Shown: in pieces, positions 36,849 to 49,239 of the stretch | Layout of the letters: each line of letters opens with the position of its first letter | Numbering within the stretch: position 1 is the first letter of the stretch | NCBI GenBank assembly: GCA_037903475.1 | Contig: JBAJFG010000563.1 | Location: forward strand, 1,035,183 to 1,099,182 | Direction of reading: 5' to 3' | Length of the DNA stretch: 64,000 bases | Source of the DNA: Ancylostoma caninum | Taxonomy: Eukaryota; Nematoda; Chromadorea; Rhabditida; Ancylostomatidae | The notes under the pieces: generated by a model | Databases searched by the model: none | Told to the model about the DNA's origin: nothing | What the model saw: only the letters and a program-made list of their open reading frames with translations | Program-made: the position numbers and the translations under genes

Positions 36849-38380
36849 ACATCTAAAGTACTTCATCTAATCTAGCCAGAAATCTCGCCCGAACAATTTG
36901 AATAGATAACATTTAAAACCGAGAAGCGTGGGCGTTTTTGTTCTCGAGTAACTGCAAAGGACGTATCCGTCATCGTTCTTTAAGCTAAGTAAAGTACATT
37001 TGCACAGGAAGCTCTGAAGATATGTAATTTATAGAACAATTTCTGCGCAGAATGTCATCATTATGATGCGTGACCAAAAAGGAAATTATCCCACTAATTA
37101 TATCCCCCCAACAATCTCAAAGCAATTACCGTGTATGCAGGAGTGTAGCTCACTGATCCATATTTATTCTCTATCCAAGTGTTCAAATTGTTTTTATTTT
37201 TGCACTAACCCACGTCTACAAGATATCCGAGTACCCGGTCATTCTGAAACGGTCTGCTATATGTGTGTCGCTGAAAAAAATTTAAAAAATACGCAATATA
37301 AATAGTAAATCTTCTGAAGAGTAGAAAAATGCAATAGTTGTTGACTTGCTGATGTAACTAAGCACAGCATGAAAAATTCTGAAGATCTTTCACTTAGGTA
37401 TGAATGCACTGTTACTGATAATTGTAAATGCATGAATAAATAAATGAATAAATAAATAAACTAAAAGGTAGTGTAGGTACTGGCACAATCCCTCCCCCCC
37501 CCTCCCTGAGACCCGTATCCAGGGCTTCCAAGGGAATTTATCCAAAATGACTCGACTGTAGTTGTTAAGGTGTCTCCAGAGCATCGCTGCGATCGCCTCG
37601 ATAGCCGCGGTGGGGCTGCGATGCATATCGGGGTAAGATTTGCAATCCTCCCTACCCAAACCCCATACCCCCTATCCTTACCGCATAGATCATGGGTTCA
37701 TTATGGGTCATTCCTACCCCTCAGAATCCATGGAGAAGAGCAATTTGCACCAGACTCAGAAACCCCAGGACAAGTCGTCGGCCCAACATCCCCAGAATAA
37801 CTTGCAGACAACCTTTTGACTAGCAATTCAATGTCAACAAGTTAAACATAATCATACCATCCGAAAACAGGTTATCAGCATGTTTTTGTCCCATTTACTT
37901 GTCCACAAGGAAGAGCCGAACTAAGTTGTCGACTACGTTCTCACAAGGACAGCTTACCAGCAAGCTGTATGGTTGCAGAGATCGTCGGCAAGTTGTCAAC
38001 AACTTTTCAGCCGAACAATCTGCCGACAATGGAGAGTCAGTGCATCTTGCACGCTAGTTTCCTCATCCCGTAATGTACTATGCTAACACTAGGTACATAC
38101 ACTTTACTGATGAATGAATAAAGTAATGCACCAACAGTTCCCTTTTGCACTTGAAAGATTTCGATGAAGTGAATCCAATAAAAAGCACGTGGCATGTTCA
38201 CAGATCCATGTATCAAGCTGAAAAACGAGCTTTAATTCAGATGTTGCATGGAATAGCACATGTATTTTGATGAAAAAAAATTACATCAATAATGAAAATG
38301 TTACTTTTTACGTAAGACATCTGTAATCGTAATTGCACTATAGTATTGCAGGTCTGAAGCTTTTTATTTGAAAAACTAAT
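36849..38380. other. No gene seen upstream of the GPCR
   Basis: Contains simple AAAT repeats and a patch (37770-38040) of the AAGTTGTC-type degenerate repeat. No promoter element can be named. Confidence 0.4.
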
Positions 38381-38387
38381 TTTCAGA
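38381..38387 (+). promoter_or_regulatory. Candidate spliced-leader trans-splice acceptor of the GPCR gene
   Basis: TTTCAG ends at 38386, directly before the A that precedes the start codon at 38388. The signal sits in an AT-rich stretch. Nematode mRNAs often receive the spliced leader only a few bases upstream of the ATG. The same signal would also serve a cis-spliced 5' exon. Confidence 0.4.
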
Positions 38388-40767
38388 ATGAACTCGACGA
38401 CACAGGAGATTTCGGAACTCCGCCTGCCGTTTTTTATTCTTTATATTGTCGTTGGATGTGTTTTTTTACTGCTCCATCTTCGATTTGTCATGGTAAGTTT
38501 TTAGGATGTATTGGTAGTCCATATGGAAAACAAAAACATGATAATTACACACAGGGGGTCAAAATTTACCCACGCAGCTACGTATATTTCAGGGTTAGAA
38601 GTGCTGGGTGAAGTTCACCTCTACAGCAGTGGCTGACGCAGAAAATTGGCAGAAGGAGGGGGGAGGGGGTAGAGCACAGGTCTGGGTCGGCTTTGATGCT
38701 CGAACAACCGAATTTTGGAATTAAAAAAAATAAACCGTGGAAATTTATATGATTGAACCCACTCTTCCAGAAACTATTAATGTTGAAAATAAGGAATGAA
38801 GAATGAGCTGGCACAAAATTTTCAATTTTTAGGAAATTTTTGGTGAATTCCATGTTGAAAACCAGTTCTTACACTACTCTTCCCTTTCCTCATCTGCTTC
38901 TTATCTTCAGATCATTCAATCCACGAGGTCATTGGTGAAATTGCCCGCCTATCGTTGCATACAACATGCCTCCATTGCCTGTTTCATAAATATTACTACT
39001 CAAATTATCGTCGTAGCATTTACCATTTCGCAAAACGAGATGAACTACACTCTTAATACAGTGAGTTATTCGGATACAGTGATCTCTCGGGTAAAAAAAT
39101 TGAGTAAAACTCATCATTCACTTTTTGGTTACTGGTCTATGTTAGAAAGAATTCAATAGAAATCATTGCTTCACCAAAAATTTCAGATAATTGGTGCCAT
39201 TTTCCAAGGCAGCTGGGCCGCTGAGTATCCGATGCTCCTAATCCTAGCAGGAAATAGACTTCTATCAGTCGCTTCACCAGTGCTCGTAAATCGGCTATGC
39301 GACCTCAAATCGGCTAACGTGAGTTAATAGGTTATCCTCGGAAGTGTTACCCACAAATTATTGGTTGAATGTGCAAAGTTTAAACTAAGCAAACAGGGTA
39401 TAAAGAGTTGTGTCTGGAAGGGGAGTTGTGATAGAGCTTTATGATTGGCCAGTTCGTGCAAAAGACCAATCGCAGAGCACGACCATGCCTTAACGAGTAT
39501 GTACATCGCTCCAAATTCATCACTGAGAGTGCGACAATAAGTACGAAATAGATGGAGTGATGTGAAAGGAGCACCTAACTACATTTAAGAGACAACTGGT
39601 CATGGGAAATCTTCATCCCGGGAAAAGTTCACAGAATTTTTTGAATCTTATCTCACGCATCTTTACGGAATAGATGAAAGTGTAGTATTAACCTGGCGGA
39701 TTTAGGCTTAGCAGGCTCAGGCTTGGCAGGTTTAGCCTTTGCGGGCTTGTAGCAGTATTGAACGTCAAACTTAATATCTAAATACCCCAATTTTTTAAAA
39801 AATTTTTGGTTAGCCGAGTCCTCAAAACCCCTCACACCCCAATTTTCCCCAGCACTGACTATGTTGTCATCTTGTCTCCACGTAAATTTCGAGAGCAGTG
39901 GGTAGATTGGAAGTAAAACAGGTGGAATTTTCCCGAATTTTTAACGGAAACGTTCGGGTGTACCTGAATTCTGAGCAGAGTCCGCCGGTCATTTTCAAAC
40001 TATGCAATTTACCCTAGTAATCTACAGAATTGACCTACACCCGGATGTCTATATCTCTATCTCTACATATTTATAGGCAGTGGTTGCGTTATGTTGGAGC
40101 TTTGGCCTCTTCAATGCTATTTTATGCCTATCAGGACAGGTGCAGACACTCTGGATCCCAACCGCGCCAGGATTTGCTTTTACAGGTCTGCCTGCTTTTT
40201 GCTGCAATTTCCAGAGTTTTAGTATCTCAGAAATTTGCAGAAGGCACGTTTCTTGCCAGTTTTCTATTTTATATGGACTTCTACTTCGCCGAATTCGTTG
40301 TCGTTTCCAGTTTGATATGTTACATCTCAATACTCATTATTTTTCTTCTAAAGGTTAGTTGCAAAAGCAAGCAAATAGAAGCGTTAGACCAGTAATAAGT
40401 ATTCATTCTAGCGCGACTCCATGAGTTATATAAAGATCGAGCTGCCTCTAATTCTTCACTTTGGGACCATCTTTGCTTTAACGGCAGTAGTGCTGTTCTT
40501 GTGGCACAATCCTCCTAGTCAAAGCGATATTTATGGACATATCTTCAATCTAGCTGTTGTGCTTAGGTTCTGTCCATCGCCGGTTCTAGCAATCCTAACA
40601 AATGAGTGAGTTTGAAGCATATTTTACCTTGGTTGAAGTGTTGCATGTGTGCTCAATTCAAAGCAGAAGCCTCTCCTTTTTTCAGGTCTATACGGAGTAA
40701 TTTTTTTCGTCGCAAAACGATCGAGACAACGGTCACAGTGATAGGATCGAAGCGGACGGAATGCTGA
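38388..40767 (+). CDS. Serpentine (7TM) chemoreceptor-like GPCR, 7 exons, 294 aa
   Basis: Exons are 38388-38492, 38911-39060, 39187-39318, 40077-40185, 40241-40353, 40412-40605 and 40686-40767. All have GT-AG introns and consistent phases, giving 294 residues. TM1 is in exon 1 (FFILYIVVGCVFLLL), TM2 in exon 2, TM3 in exon 3 ending in the receptor-like LAGNRLLSVASP, TM4 in exon 4, TM5 in exon 5, and TM6 and TM7 in exon 6. A basic tail (RSNFFRRKT) follows. There is no signal peptide and no DRY motif; NPxxY is replaced by PSPVLAI. This is typical of nematode-specific serpentine families, usually expressed in chemosensory neurons. The subfamily (srt, srx, srv or sru) cannot be decided by eye. TTTTCAG ends one base before the ATG. 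That suggests spliced-leader trans-splicing, although a missed 5' exon is possible. No premature stop or frameshift is seen. Confidence 0.85.
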
Positions 40768-40777
40768 TTCTATTTAA

Positions 40778-40783
40778 AATAAA
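40778..40783 (+). terminator. Poly(A) signal AATAAA of the GPCR gene
   Basis: AATAAA lies 10 nt after the TGA stop at 40765-40767 and is followed by further overlapping AATAAA-like copies. The 3' UTR would be extremely short. Confidence 0.6.
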
Positions 40784-41156
40784 TGAAATAAAAATAAATA
40801 GATAAAATATGTTTGGCTTAAGTAAAGAAGTTTATGCTCCGGTGTCCGCAACCCAAACCAAACTATTCAGGAAGAGCCTCAGTGGAGACATTAATTTTCC
40901 ACATTTTCCTTGCATTGAAGCTTTGATATTTTTTCCATTGTTAGTAGCAGTGGTATGACATGCCTTCGAAAGCAGTCTGATACTATTATAGTAAGCGTAT
41001 GGAGGAGCAAGGCAAGAAATCATGAATGTGTATCCGAGCAAATCCAGGCTAGCAAACCGACTTTCACTTCCTGTGTCCTCTAGTGGGTTAATGAAAAAGT
41101 TCTGCGACGTTTAAAACAAAATCTCAGGAAATGGACTTCTTCGTCAAAAAAATCTC

Positions 41157-41394
41157 ATTTAATGATACGTTTACCATTATTGTGTAGCACCTTCGCCCAT
41201 TTTTTAGGCAACATTTCCATGGATCGTGATCTGTGGATCGGAGAACTTCGACACCTCCTTTTCGAATCCTTGTTGATTGCTAAGCCCCATTTTCCATAGG
41301 TGGCCAGGAAAAGGTGACACTGCGAAAGGCCCAGGATTGGCAAATACGGAAGATCTATTAAACAATTGGCTAATACGGAAGATCTATTAAACAA
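41157..41394 (-). pseudogene. Mariner-like transposase C-terminal fragment
   Basis: Minus-strand reading ends LPKKWAKVLHNNGKRIIK, which matches the LPxRWxKVIxxNGxYI end of mariner transposases. The preceding residues are scrambled. A 27-bp tandem duplication (ATACGGAAGATCTATTAAAC twice) sits at the upstream edge, 41339-41394. Confidence 0.5.
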
Positions 41395-42317
41395 AGCGCC
41401 GTAAGGGGGCTAGAGCGGCAGACATATTGTTTCATTAACGCGGCGGCACTCATAGAGACTGGTGATCTCGAGGCGCAGAATACGAAGCGAAACGGCCGAT
41501 CCTTTCACTCACCCTGCATAACGCACCGTTAACCACACTTACAGCAACAATAATCTACCTTTGATTCCAAATGTTACTCTATCAGTATTACTATATCGGT
41601 GTCGTTATATGTAGTTCTACGAGACTCAACGAAAAGATATTGTCAAGTTGTGGGCACAATCACTTTTGAGTTTTTGTGGTAAGGCATGGCGTGCCGTAGT
41701 TAGTCTGTATCTAGATTGTTCCATTCATGCTGTCAAAGAAGCGGTACCCTTGTATGGCTTAGCTCAGTCTCTTTCTTGCAACACCCCCACCCCACCACCC
41801 GCACAGAGTTATCGTGAATTCAAACTCGGTCACTTCGATGGGCACTCTTGAGCAGAAATAAAATGTCTATGATTTCCTTGGAATCACTGTTGCGCTTGAC
41901 GAGCCTTGTGGACTGGTGCTGAGTCTTGTTGGAACACGTATGGAGTGTCTCCAGAATGAGAATTCAGCCATAGAAGGGTACAAAAAATAATTCTAGACCA
42001 TCTAAAAAAGGCACAAAAACATTGAGAAAAATTATCAATACTTTTTCCGCACCTTGTAGAGACCTACTCACAATTATGCATAAATTATTCGTTCAGGAAG
42101 TTAACTCCATAAAATGACCAATCACGCCAGCCATCGTCGGTTATCGTTTCATGAGCCAGAGTGCCGGTTCGCGGCGCTTTGCATCAAACTCGTGAGCCAC
42201 CTAATCTCTCGGCTAGATAAACACTTACAAAAAGTCCTGACAAATAAAACTTAACGGGTTAGATCGGTTTCTCCTATAGCTGGTGCCAGCACCACTCGCT
42301 CTTGTAGCAAAACGACC

Positions 42318-42914
42318 TTAAAGGTAGCACCCACGAAAAACTTTGTCACTCAGGTTTTAGACCGTTCTTTGGTTTCTTACTATGAGCAGCATGAATAATG
42401 TGGTCAATTTTGTCAGAGCTCACGTTAAAATGGTTTTCGAATGCTTCCAATTTGCTGCACTATAGCAATTCGGCCGAGTTAAAGGCAGTGTTTCACCTCG
42501 TTTTCGTGTCTGAGTTTTTACCAGATTCTGAATCTCCTCGACATGTTGAATCCAATGGTTACCTAAAATGTTACAAAATGGTCTTTAAACCCTACTTTTG
42601 AAAGTTTTTTCGGGACAAAGTTTTTTCGGAATTTGTAACAGTTTGTCGAGCCGAGTGGACACGTGAAGCCATTGATCTCATCGATCGGACACGTCCAGAC
42701 TTGTTGGCCAACGCTGCAGACGTGGCGGGCAGCCAGCATGTTCACGGACCGCTCCGCCCAAGTGGTCCGTGAAATGCTCTTTCGGATCCTCCGAAAACGG
42801 GGTTTTCGTCATTTTCATGAGCTTTGACGTACATGTTTGGAATTAGCGTGACGAGGAGGTCTAGAGTCTGTTGGTATTTTCAGCCCACGAAGCGAGGTGA
42901 CACACTGCCTTTAA
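42318..42914. mobile_element. TTAA-flanked inverted-repeat elements, nested or adjacent copies
   Basis: TTAAAGGTAGCACCCACG at 42318 is a family left end without a partner. TTAAAGGCAGTGTTTCACC at 42479 pairs with GGTGACACACTGCCTTTAA ending at 42914, both with TTAA. This makes a 436-bp element beside or inside a truncated copy. Confidence 0.6.
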
Positions 42915-45208
42915 GCTGGTGAGGTAGATCAAGGAAGTCGATGATGCTGCCTTTATTGTCAACGAATTTCTTGGCGCAACTAGATAATCGACTAATTTTA
43001 CAGCTTTCCCGGAGAAGAAAAAACACAAACAAAAGGGAAATAGAATGTTCACCACAGAGGCATACCTCAAGACAAGAAACAGTACTTATGGTTAAGTATA
43101 TAGAGCTAACTAACAGAAATTCATACCATGATGAAAAATTTGAAATTTCTACCAAAAAGAAGCGTTCGTACGGTCTAACAACAATTAAAAGAGCGTAGAT
43201 GGGGGAATCAGATAATCACAATGTAAAACTTCTGGAAATGAGCAGGGAAAGCAAGCGTTATCTTCGGAAAACTGAGTGACTGCGGCAGAAATCAGCTGAT
43301 TCGGATCCCGCGACATCTCATCCGCGGATACCCGGATGCCGAGTCTAACTTGTTATATCTTGAGAACGCTGATGCCTTCGACGGTGCAACTTGCGTAGAA
43401 TTACTGGGACTATCGTCCGGACTCATTGTCCAGAACATTCAAAACTTTAGACGTGAAGGTTATCGGTTACCTTTAATCATGTTCTTCTGCCTTTGCGACC
43501 TTTGACATGCACAGTTTTTCCTAGGTCTTAGGCAGGTCGACTTTGCAATATGTCCTAGCGTTTTATTATAGAGTAGAACCAAGTCAGCTCCACGTTACTC
43601 CTAGGGTACCTAAACTCTGGGAGAAAAACCCGCTCGGGATACCTCCTACACTCTGGAAAAAACCCGTTCGAGATAACTACACTCTGGAAAAAAAGCGAGT
43701 CAGAGCGCCGCCATGCCTCGGACCCGTGCCCCACGTTACACCTGGAACACCTAAACCTTGGAAAGAACACGAGCCGAAGCGCAGCTTCGCGGCGCTCTGT
43801 CTCGAACCCGTGCGCCACTTTGTCCCTACGATACTTAAACTCTCGAAAAATTTTCTGCGAATCTGCACTAATAATTTTCTTTTGTGTAGTTGCCCGGGAT
43901 AGAATTTTCTTTCCCGGCTAATTTCAAATGAAATAAATCCAATTCATAGGTGACCCTATTTGTTGATGACGGAACTTTCCAGTTTTTCTTTTAAATGAAT
44001 AGTCTTGGCTCTTTTTTGTTTTTTTTTTGTAGCTGTGAAATACTCACTTGATTCTCTATTTTAAAAGGATTTCTGAGCAATTCCAATGTGGGCACGAAAC
44101 ATTTTTTAGACTCCATTCTCTTTTGATCCCCACTTTTTCCAGGGAAAATGTACGGAGAAAAGGTTCTTCGGCATCAAAAACTGACAAGGAAAAATCTATC
44201 ATAGCACGCTTTACATAAGTGCGGAGGGTTCCTCAAAACCCTTTCTCCTTTGTCCCTATCTAGAACTATCTCAATAAATTATACGTCTGGTTCTACTTGA
44301 GGTGGCGCGACGGAACCTGTTGCTATTGTGGTGAAACTCCCTCGATAATGAACTATTTTCCCCATGCCTTCGTGGACTTTCTCCTGCACCATTTTGCTGG
44401 GTATTACGCATTTTTTAGCCAACTCAAAGAGATTCAAGAAGGAAATAGCTCTGAGACGCTTTCATCGGTGGATGAGCACCAGAACGGTTCCATACAGGCT
44501 TCTCTTGTTTTAGACGTCTGTTCTGTCTGTTCTATTGACCAAGATTCAGGGCGAGGGATGCCGCATGATGAGAGGTGTTTCGATTAGATGACTCTCAAGA
44601 AACCAAAGAGATTTGAGTTGTTTGAGATTCAGTTCTTGGATTCTGTTTGCACGGAGTCCAAACGTGCTTGTTGTTCATGCATAGTAACCGCAGACGCGCA
44701 ACCTCTTTGCTGTCGAGGATTAATTGTCCGATAGCTATGTGGAATCCTTGGAAACCTCCTCAATCGTCCTCTACCTTTTTCTGCAAATCTCCGTGCGTAA
44801 CCACGAAAATTTTATTGTATAACGCAAGAAAAAGATCGGCATTCCCTCAAACTTCTCAAACGATGAGTAGTCAGTCACCCGGCTACAGACAGACACCTTC
44901 GCAATAGCTGGGTAGCGCTTGCGGAAGGAAGCTAGCCGGCGACAGATAAACAGTTTCGCCATAGCTTCACTGTTTATTGTATAGCCGTTTCATGAATCCT
45001 TGACCAGATGGTTGCAGATGTCACCTCAGGACGTGAATGAAGCTGAACATGGCAAAAGTCCAGAGGTTAACTGACAGAATTGGGGTTGCTGTATTTGCTC
45101 GTGATAGGCTGACATTGCTGCGGAATACATTGTGACACTTGAATTCCACCTTCATTTGCTGGGCACGTTCAACAGCGCCTAAGAATTAGCAGTTAACCTT
45201 TTAAATAA
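42915..45208. other. No gene seen between repeats
   Basis: Apart from the tandem repeat at 43590-43900, frames at 44297-44590 and 44647-44962 are moderately long but lack splice sites or recognisable motifs. Confidence 0.4.
43590..43900. repeat. Degenerate tandem repeat (ACTCTGGAAAAAACCCG)
   Basis: CTAAACTCTGGGAGAAAAAC, CTACACTCTGGAAAAAACCC, ACTACACTCTGGAAAAAAAG, CTAAACCTTGGAAAGAAC and TTAAACTCTCGAAAAATTT follow one another with interposed GC-rich blocks. Open frames here are by-products of the repeat. Confidence 0.5.
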
Positions 45209-45210
45209 TA

Positions 45211-46496
45211 TTGGGTTGTTCGGAAAGTAATTGGGATTTTTAGGGGTTTCAGAAAAAAGTTTATTTTCTCACAATGAAAAAACATTAGTCAATGATATAT
45301 TTTCCGTTTTGTTCGATTGTCTTTCGCCATCTTTCTGGCAATTTCATAATTCCCCTCTCATAGAACTTCTGGTCTTTTTCGGCAAAAAACTGGGCTAGAT
45401 GAGATTTGATATCCTGATCATCGCTAAATGTTTTCCCATTCAAATAGTTCTGCAACGATCTAAACAAACGGTAATCGGATGGCGCGAGATCAGGGCTATA
45501 TGGTGGATGCAACATCAATTCCCAACCAAGCTCCAATAATTTTTGCCGAGACGCCAAAGATGTATGAGGTCTTGCATTGTCTTGATGGAAAACTACTCCT
45601 TTGCGATTCGCTAATTCTGGCCGGTTTTTTTAATTGCCTCATCTAATTCCATCAGTTGCTGACAGTAGAGGTCCGAGTTGTTGACATTCTGGTTTCTTGG
45701 GAGCACCTCAAAATATATTACACCTTTGTAGTCCCACCAAACTGATAGCATAACCTTCTTTTGATGGAGATGAGCTTTGGACATCGTTTGAGCAGGTTCA
45801 TCCGGTTTTGACCATGATCGTTTGCGAGTAGCATTATTGTAGACAATCCATTTTTCATCACCAGTTACTATTCGCTTCAAAAATGGGTCGTCTTCATTGC
45901 GTTTCAAGTGCAAATCACAGATACTAACTCGCTGCGTCAAGTGAATTTCCTTCAACTCATGTGGCACCCAAACATCTAGCTTTTTTACTAGTCCAAGTTT
46001 TTTGACATGCTCGTGAACTGTTCCAATGGATGCGTTGGTCTTCTCAGCAAGCTCTCGTACGGTTACATGACGGTTGGCTTCGATTAATGCCATCAACTGA
46101 TCATCATCAACGCCTACTGGCCGACCAGAACGTTGTTCATCTTGAAGTGAAAAATTGCCGGAACGGAATTTTGCGAACCAATTGTCACATGTGCTCTGTG
46201 ATAAGGCATTAACACCGTATGTTTTACATATATCGTGGAAAGCATCAGCAGCTCTTTGCCACTATGGAAGTAAAAAAGCAAAATGTGCCGAAAATGCTCC
46301 TTCTGACACTCCATGTTCAAATTGATCATAAAAATGCAAATGGAAATGAAATCTGCGCACTTTCTCCAAACAGAAACACAAATACGTCCTCCTAATATAT
46401 ATCGAATGAAAAAAAATAATAACAGCAAAAACCTTCCAAAGCTAGCGTTTGAAAAAATTGTTTTCGAAAAGCCCAATTACTTTCCGAACAACCCAA
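45211..46496 (-). mobile_element. Mariner transposon (bandit-like), complete with terminal inverted repeats
   Basis: The element is 1,286 bp and is bounded by near-perfect inverted repeats of about 25 bp that start TTGGGTTGTTCGGAAAGTAA. It is flanked on both sides by the TA dinucleotide expected for mariner insertion. Internally it carries one transposase gene on the minus strand, broken by two single-base deletions. The size, ends and DD34D catalytic core identify it as a mariner; the resemblance to the hookworm bandit element is from memory. Very well preserved ends with only light coding damage suggest a relatively recent insertion that can no longer supply its own transposase, but might still be mobilised in trans. 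Confidence 0.95.
45285..46314 (-). pseudogene. Mariner transposase, two frameshifts
   Basis: The transposase would cut and paste the surrounding element at TA sites. Reading starts at the ATG at 46314 (MECQKEHFRHIL) and ends at TAA 45287-45285, a normal mariner length of about 343 codons. The N-terminal helix-turn-helix region is followed by the linker motif WVPHEL. The catalytic triad is visible as TGDEKW, then HQDNARPH, then YSPDLAPSDY, with 34 residues between the last two aspartates (DD34D). Two one-base deletions break the frame: one in an A run near 46256-46262 (after FHSGK) and one in the 7-base T run at 45625-45631 (after DEAIKK). Each leads quickly to a wrong frame or a stop. All catalytic residues survive in the three separate frames. 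The protein is therefore inactive unless the deletions are assembly errors in homopolymers. Confidence 0.95.
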
Positions 46497-46498
46497 TA

Positions 46499-48175
46499 CA
46501 TAGTTAGAGAGTCATTTTTGCGATAAAGAGCTCAACAACTGATGTCAACTCAAAGCCGATTACAAAAGCAAAGCAGTGTTATATCAACAGAAAAATTAAA
46601 TTTCATGGGAAGGTGCTGCAAGTGTCGCATAGCTTTCTTACCAACCCAGTAAATCAGGACTGCCTGGGTTGATTTTCAAAAACTTTGATTTGCTTGACTT
46701 GGCTACCTTCCACAAATTATGATTTCTAGCTGAGAAGATTATGGAAAATGTTCAAGGATAACCATCCTTCCACAGGAAAGTGTCTGATCGAAATGCATAG
46801 AGCCCACCACAACGATCAGAAGTTCACATGATGAGATTTTCACATCCACCGTAGTGGCCGTCAGTTATGTCGAATACCTCTTATTTTGTTAACTTCACAT
46901 TCAAGCACGCGGATATCCAATTAAAGGTGGCTCTCTCACTCAATTAATGCGACTCTTCACAGACGTGGAAGTGGGAAGCTAACCAGCCTTGTGGCCATAA
47001 CTGTACCGTAAACAAGTAAAAAGTTTTTATATATAGTAATTGCATGAGAACAACACACGAGATCATTCATTGGACCATTATTTCCTTTTCATTAATGTCG
47101 TATTCTAAGGAGCGATGCAAAAGCAATGGCAGTAAGAATCTAGGTAGACATATCCAGGAACCTCGCTCAATGCTGTTTTGTCTTCCGTCTGGAAGCAAAT
47201 AATGCAAAATTGTTCCTATGTACAAACACCAAACGTTATTAGACATATGTCATAGACGGTTTACTTCTATGCCGCAACGTCGTGAAGCCATGCATGCACG
47301 TAATTACCTCCCAACTTCGCAGAACCTTTAGAAAATAGAGTTAGTTATGATTTGTGTGCACTGCAAAGCTGTTGATAATATGCTGAGTTCTACAAAGCAC
47401 TGTCATTATGTTGCTCGCCCATTAGTTCGTTTTCGTTTTCTCAGTCTCGGTATAAACTTTGTCAGTCTCCTAGGAATAAAGCGCCATTACCTGCACACTT
47501 TGTCTGTTATGCAAAGTGGAGGTTTCACTTCCATTCCAAAGAAAAGCAGCCTAACTTCTAGAAGTAAATGCCACACCTCACCCACAAAAACAAACTATTT
47601 CTGCCTGCTACAAGCTTAAATGTAGACGTGAGCGAAAAGTGAAGGTGTCTCGTCGTCTCCTGTTAAATGACGTCGAACCGCTCTTGCCATGCTGTGTGTA
47701 TACATAACTCCGGCACATCTTCACTTCAGAGCACCTTGAGTTCAAAGCAAAACTTTGCAGGCGTCAGCTCCATTAGTGAGATGGAACATCTCAATTCTTA
47801 CTTCATTTTTCCTATTAAGCAAAGCCTATGATCCAATGCAGCTCGCACCTGTTTTCTCCTAGAATTTCACCATTTATATATATATATATATCCTCTTAAC
47901 AAAGCATCGTAAGGGCGGCACTGACGGAAAAATGGATACAGTCTCCAATGATGAAAGCCAGAGGTCTAGACAATGCTTTCAGGGTTTCGCGGCGGGACCC
48001 TTCTCTAGCGGTCTCGAGCCCTCCAGGCGAGAGAGTGTTTACAACGACTTGACATTGCCTAACGGCAGTGTACGGAGCAGAGTAGCCCCTCTGCTGGCGC
48101 TTTGGCAAAATTTCTTCGTAAGGACGGCGCACAGGAAGTGATGCACCTCGACTGGATGGATGAGCATCCTGGGCT
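46499..48175. other. No gene seen
   Basis: Includes a (TA)n run at 47877-47891 and GC-rich repeat sequence at 47905-48130. The latter shares CAGGGTTTCG-GGCGGGACCC with 14700-14722. Confidence 0.4.
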
Positions 48176-48315
48176 GGGATTCTTGAAACAATAACCAGGC
48201 AAACTCAGGCTAGCAAACCAACTTTTGCCGTCTGCGACTCTTAGCACTATGTGGTCAATACAATAAGCAATCACACTAGCAAAACTTGGTTTGCTTGGTT
48301 ATCGTTTCATGAATA
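48176..48315. mobile_element. Inverted-repeat element of about 140 bp, copy 2
   Basis: GGGATTCTTGAAACAATAACC at the left pairs with GGTTATCGTTTCATGAATAA at the right. Homologous pieces occur at 1822-1959, 41014-41093 and near 42135. Confidence 0.55.
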
Positions 48316-48629
48316 ACAGCCCTGAGAGGTCCCGCAGCGATGCCGCACTCGGTTCTTGCCCCTGGGAATGTGTGGTTGGCGCACTTATTCACGAGGTGCC
48401 GCAGAGATTAGGGAGTCGTAGGATCAGTGTTTGTTTTTGAGAAGGACAGTACAATCCAACACACAAGAAGAACGGGTCATCCTAAGCTGTTGTGACATTT
48501 CCTGAAAGCACATGCAATTGACCAAACTCTGAATATTTCCTAACTTTCTTCCATTATTCTCGAGATTTACAAGGAGTGCGGGTGCACTGATGACGGACAA
48601 ATGTGCCGAGGCTCCATAGTTTAGAAAAA

Positions 48630-49225
48630 CACCAGAACACCAGGATAGGAATCCACCGATCGAGAAAGGGTCCGCCGTGCCCCAACAATGAGAGAAACGC
48701 CAACATACGGGTCCACGGATGAAGAACAGGTCTGCTCTGGCCCAGTAGTGGGGAAAACGCCAGTATACGAGTCCATAGATGGAGGATGTGTTGGCCTGGC
48801 CCAGTAGTGGGAAGAACGCCAGTATACGGATGAAGAAGGGGTCTGCCGTGGCCCAGTAGTCGGGAAAACGCCAGGATATGGCAGCACGGATGGAGAAAGA
48901 ACCCGTCGTGGCCAATAGTAAGGAAAACACCAGGATAAGGCCCCACGGATGGAGGATAGGTCGGCCTGGCCCAGTAGTGGGGGAAACGCCAGTATACGGG
49001 TCCACAGAAGGATGGGTCGGCCGTGGCCAATGGTAGGGAAAACACTAGGATAAGGGTCTACGGGTGAAGAATGGGCGCACGGATGGAGAATGGGTCGCCA
49101 GTATACGGTCCACGAATGGAGGATGGGTCTGCTGTGGCCAATGGTAGGGAAAACACCAGGGTAAGGGTCCACGGATGGAGAATAGGTAGGTCGTGGCCCA
49201 GTAGCGAGAAAAACGAAAACATACT
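48630..49225. repeat. About 58-bp minisatellite with two unit types, about 10 units
   Basis: Units of type 1 (GGCCCAGTAGTGGGAAAACG) and type 2 (GGCCAATGGTAGGGAAAACA) recur at about 48741, 48800, 48852, 48912, 48970, 49027, 49138 and 49197. Spacing is mostly 52-60 bp. Long open frames on the minus strand (Pro/Trp/Phe-rich) arise from the repeat and are not called genes. Confidence 0.8.
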
Positions 49226-49239
49226 CAGACAAATCCTCG

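Noticed and set aside
37063..37305. Cysteine-containing 80-codon frame
   Set aside because: It lacks a signal peptide and its cysteines follow no known spacing. It lies in AT-rich intergenic DNA.
43543..43902. 119-codon Pro-rich frame
   Set aside because: It follows a degenerate tandem repeat, and the opposite strand is equally open.
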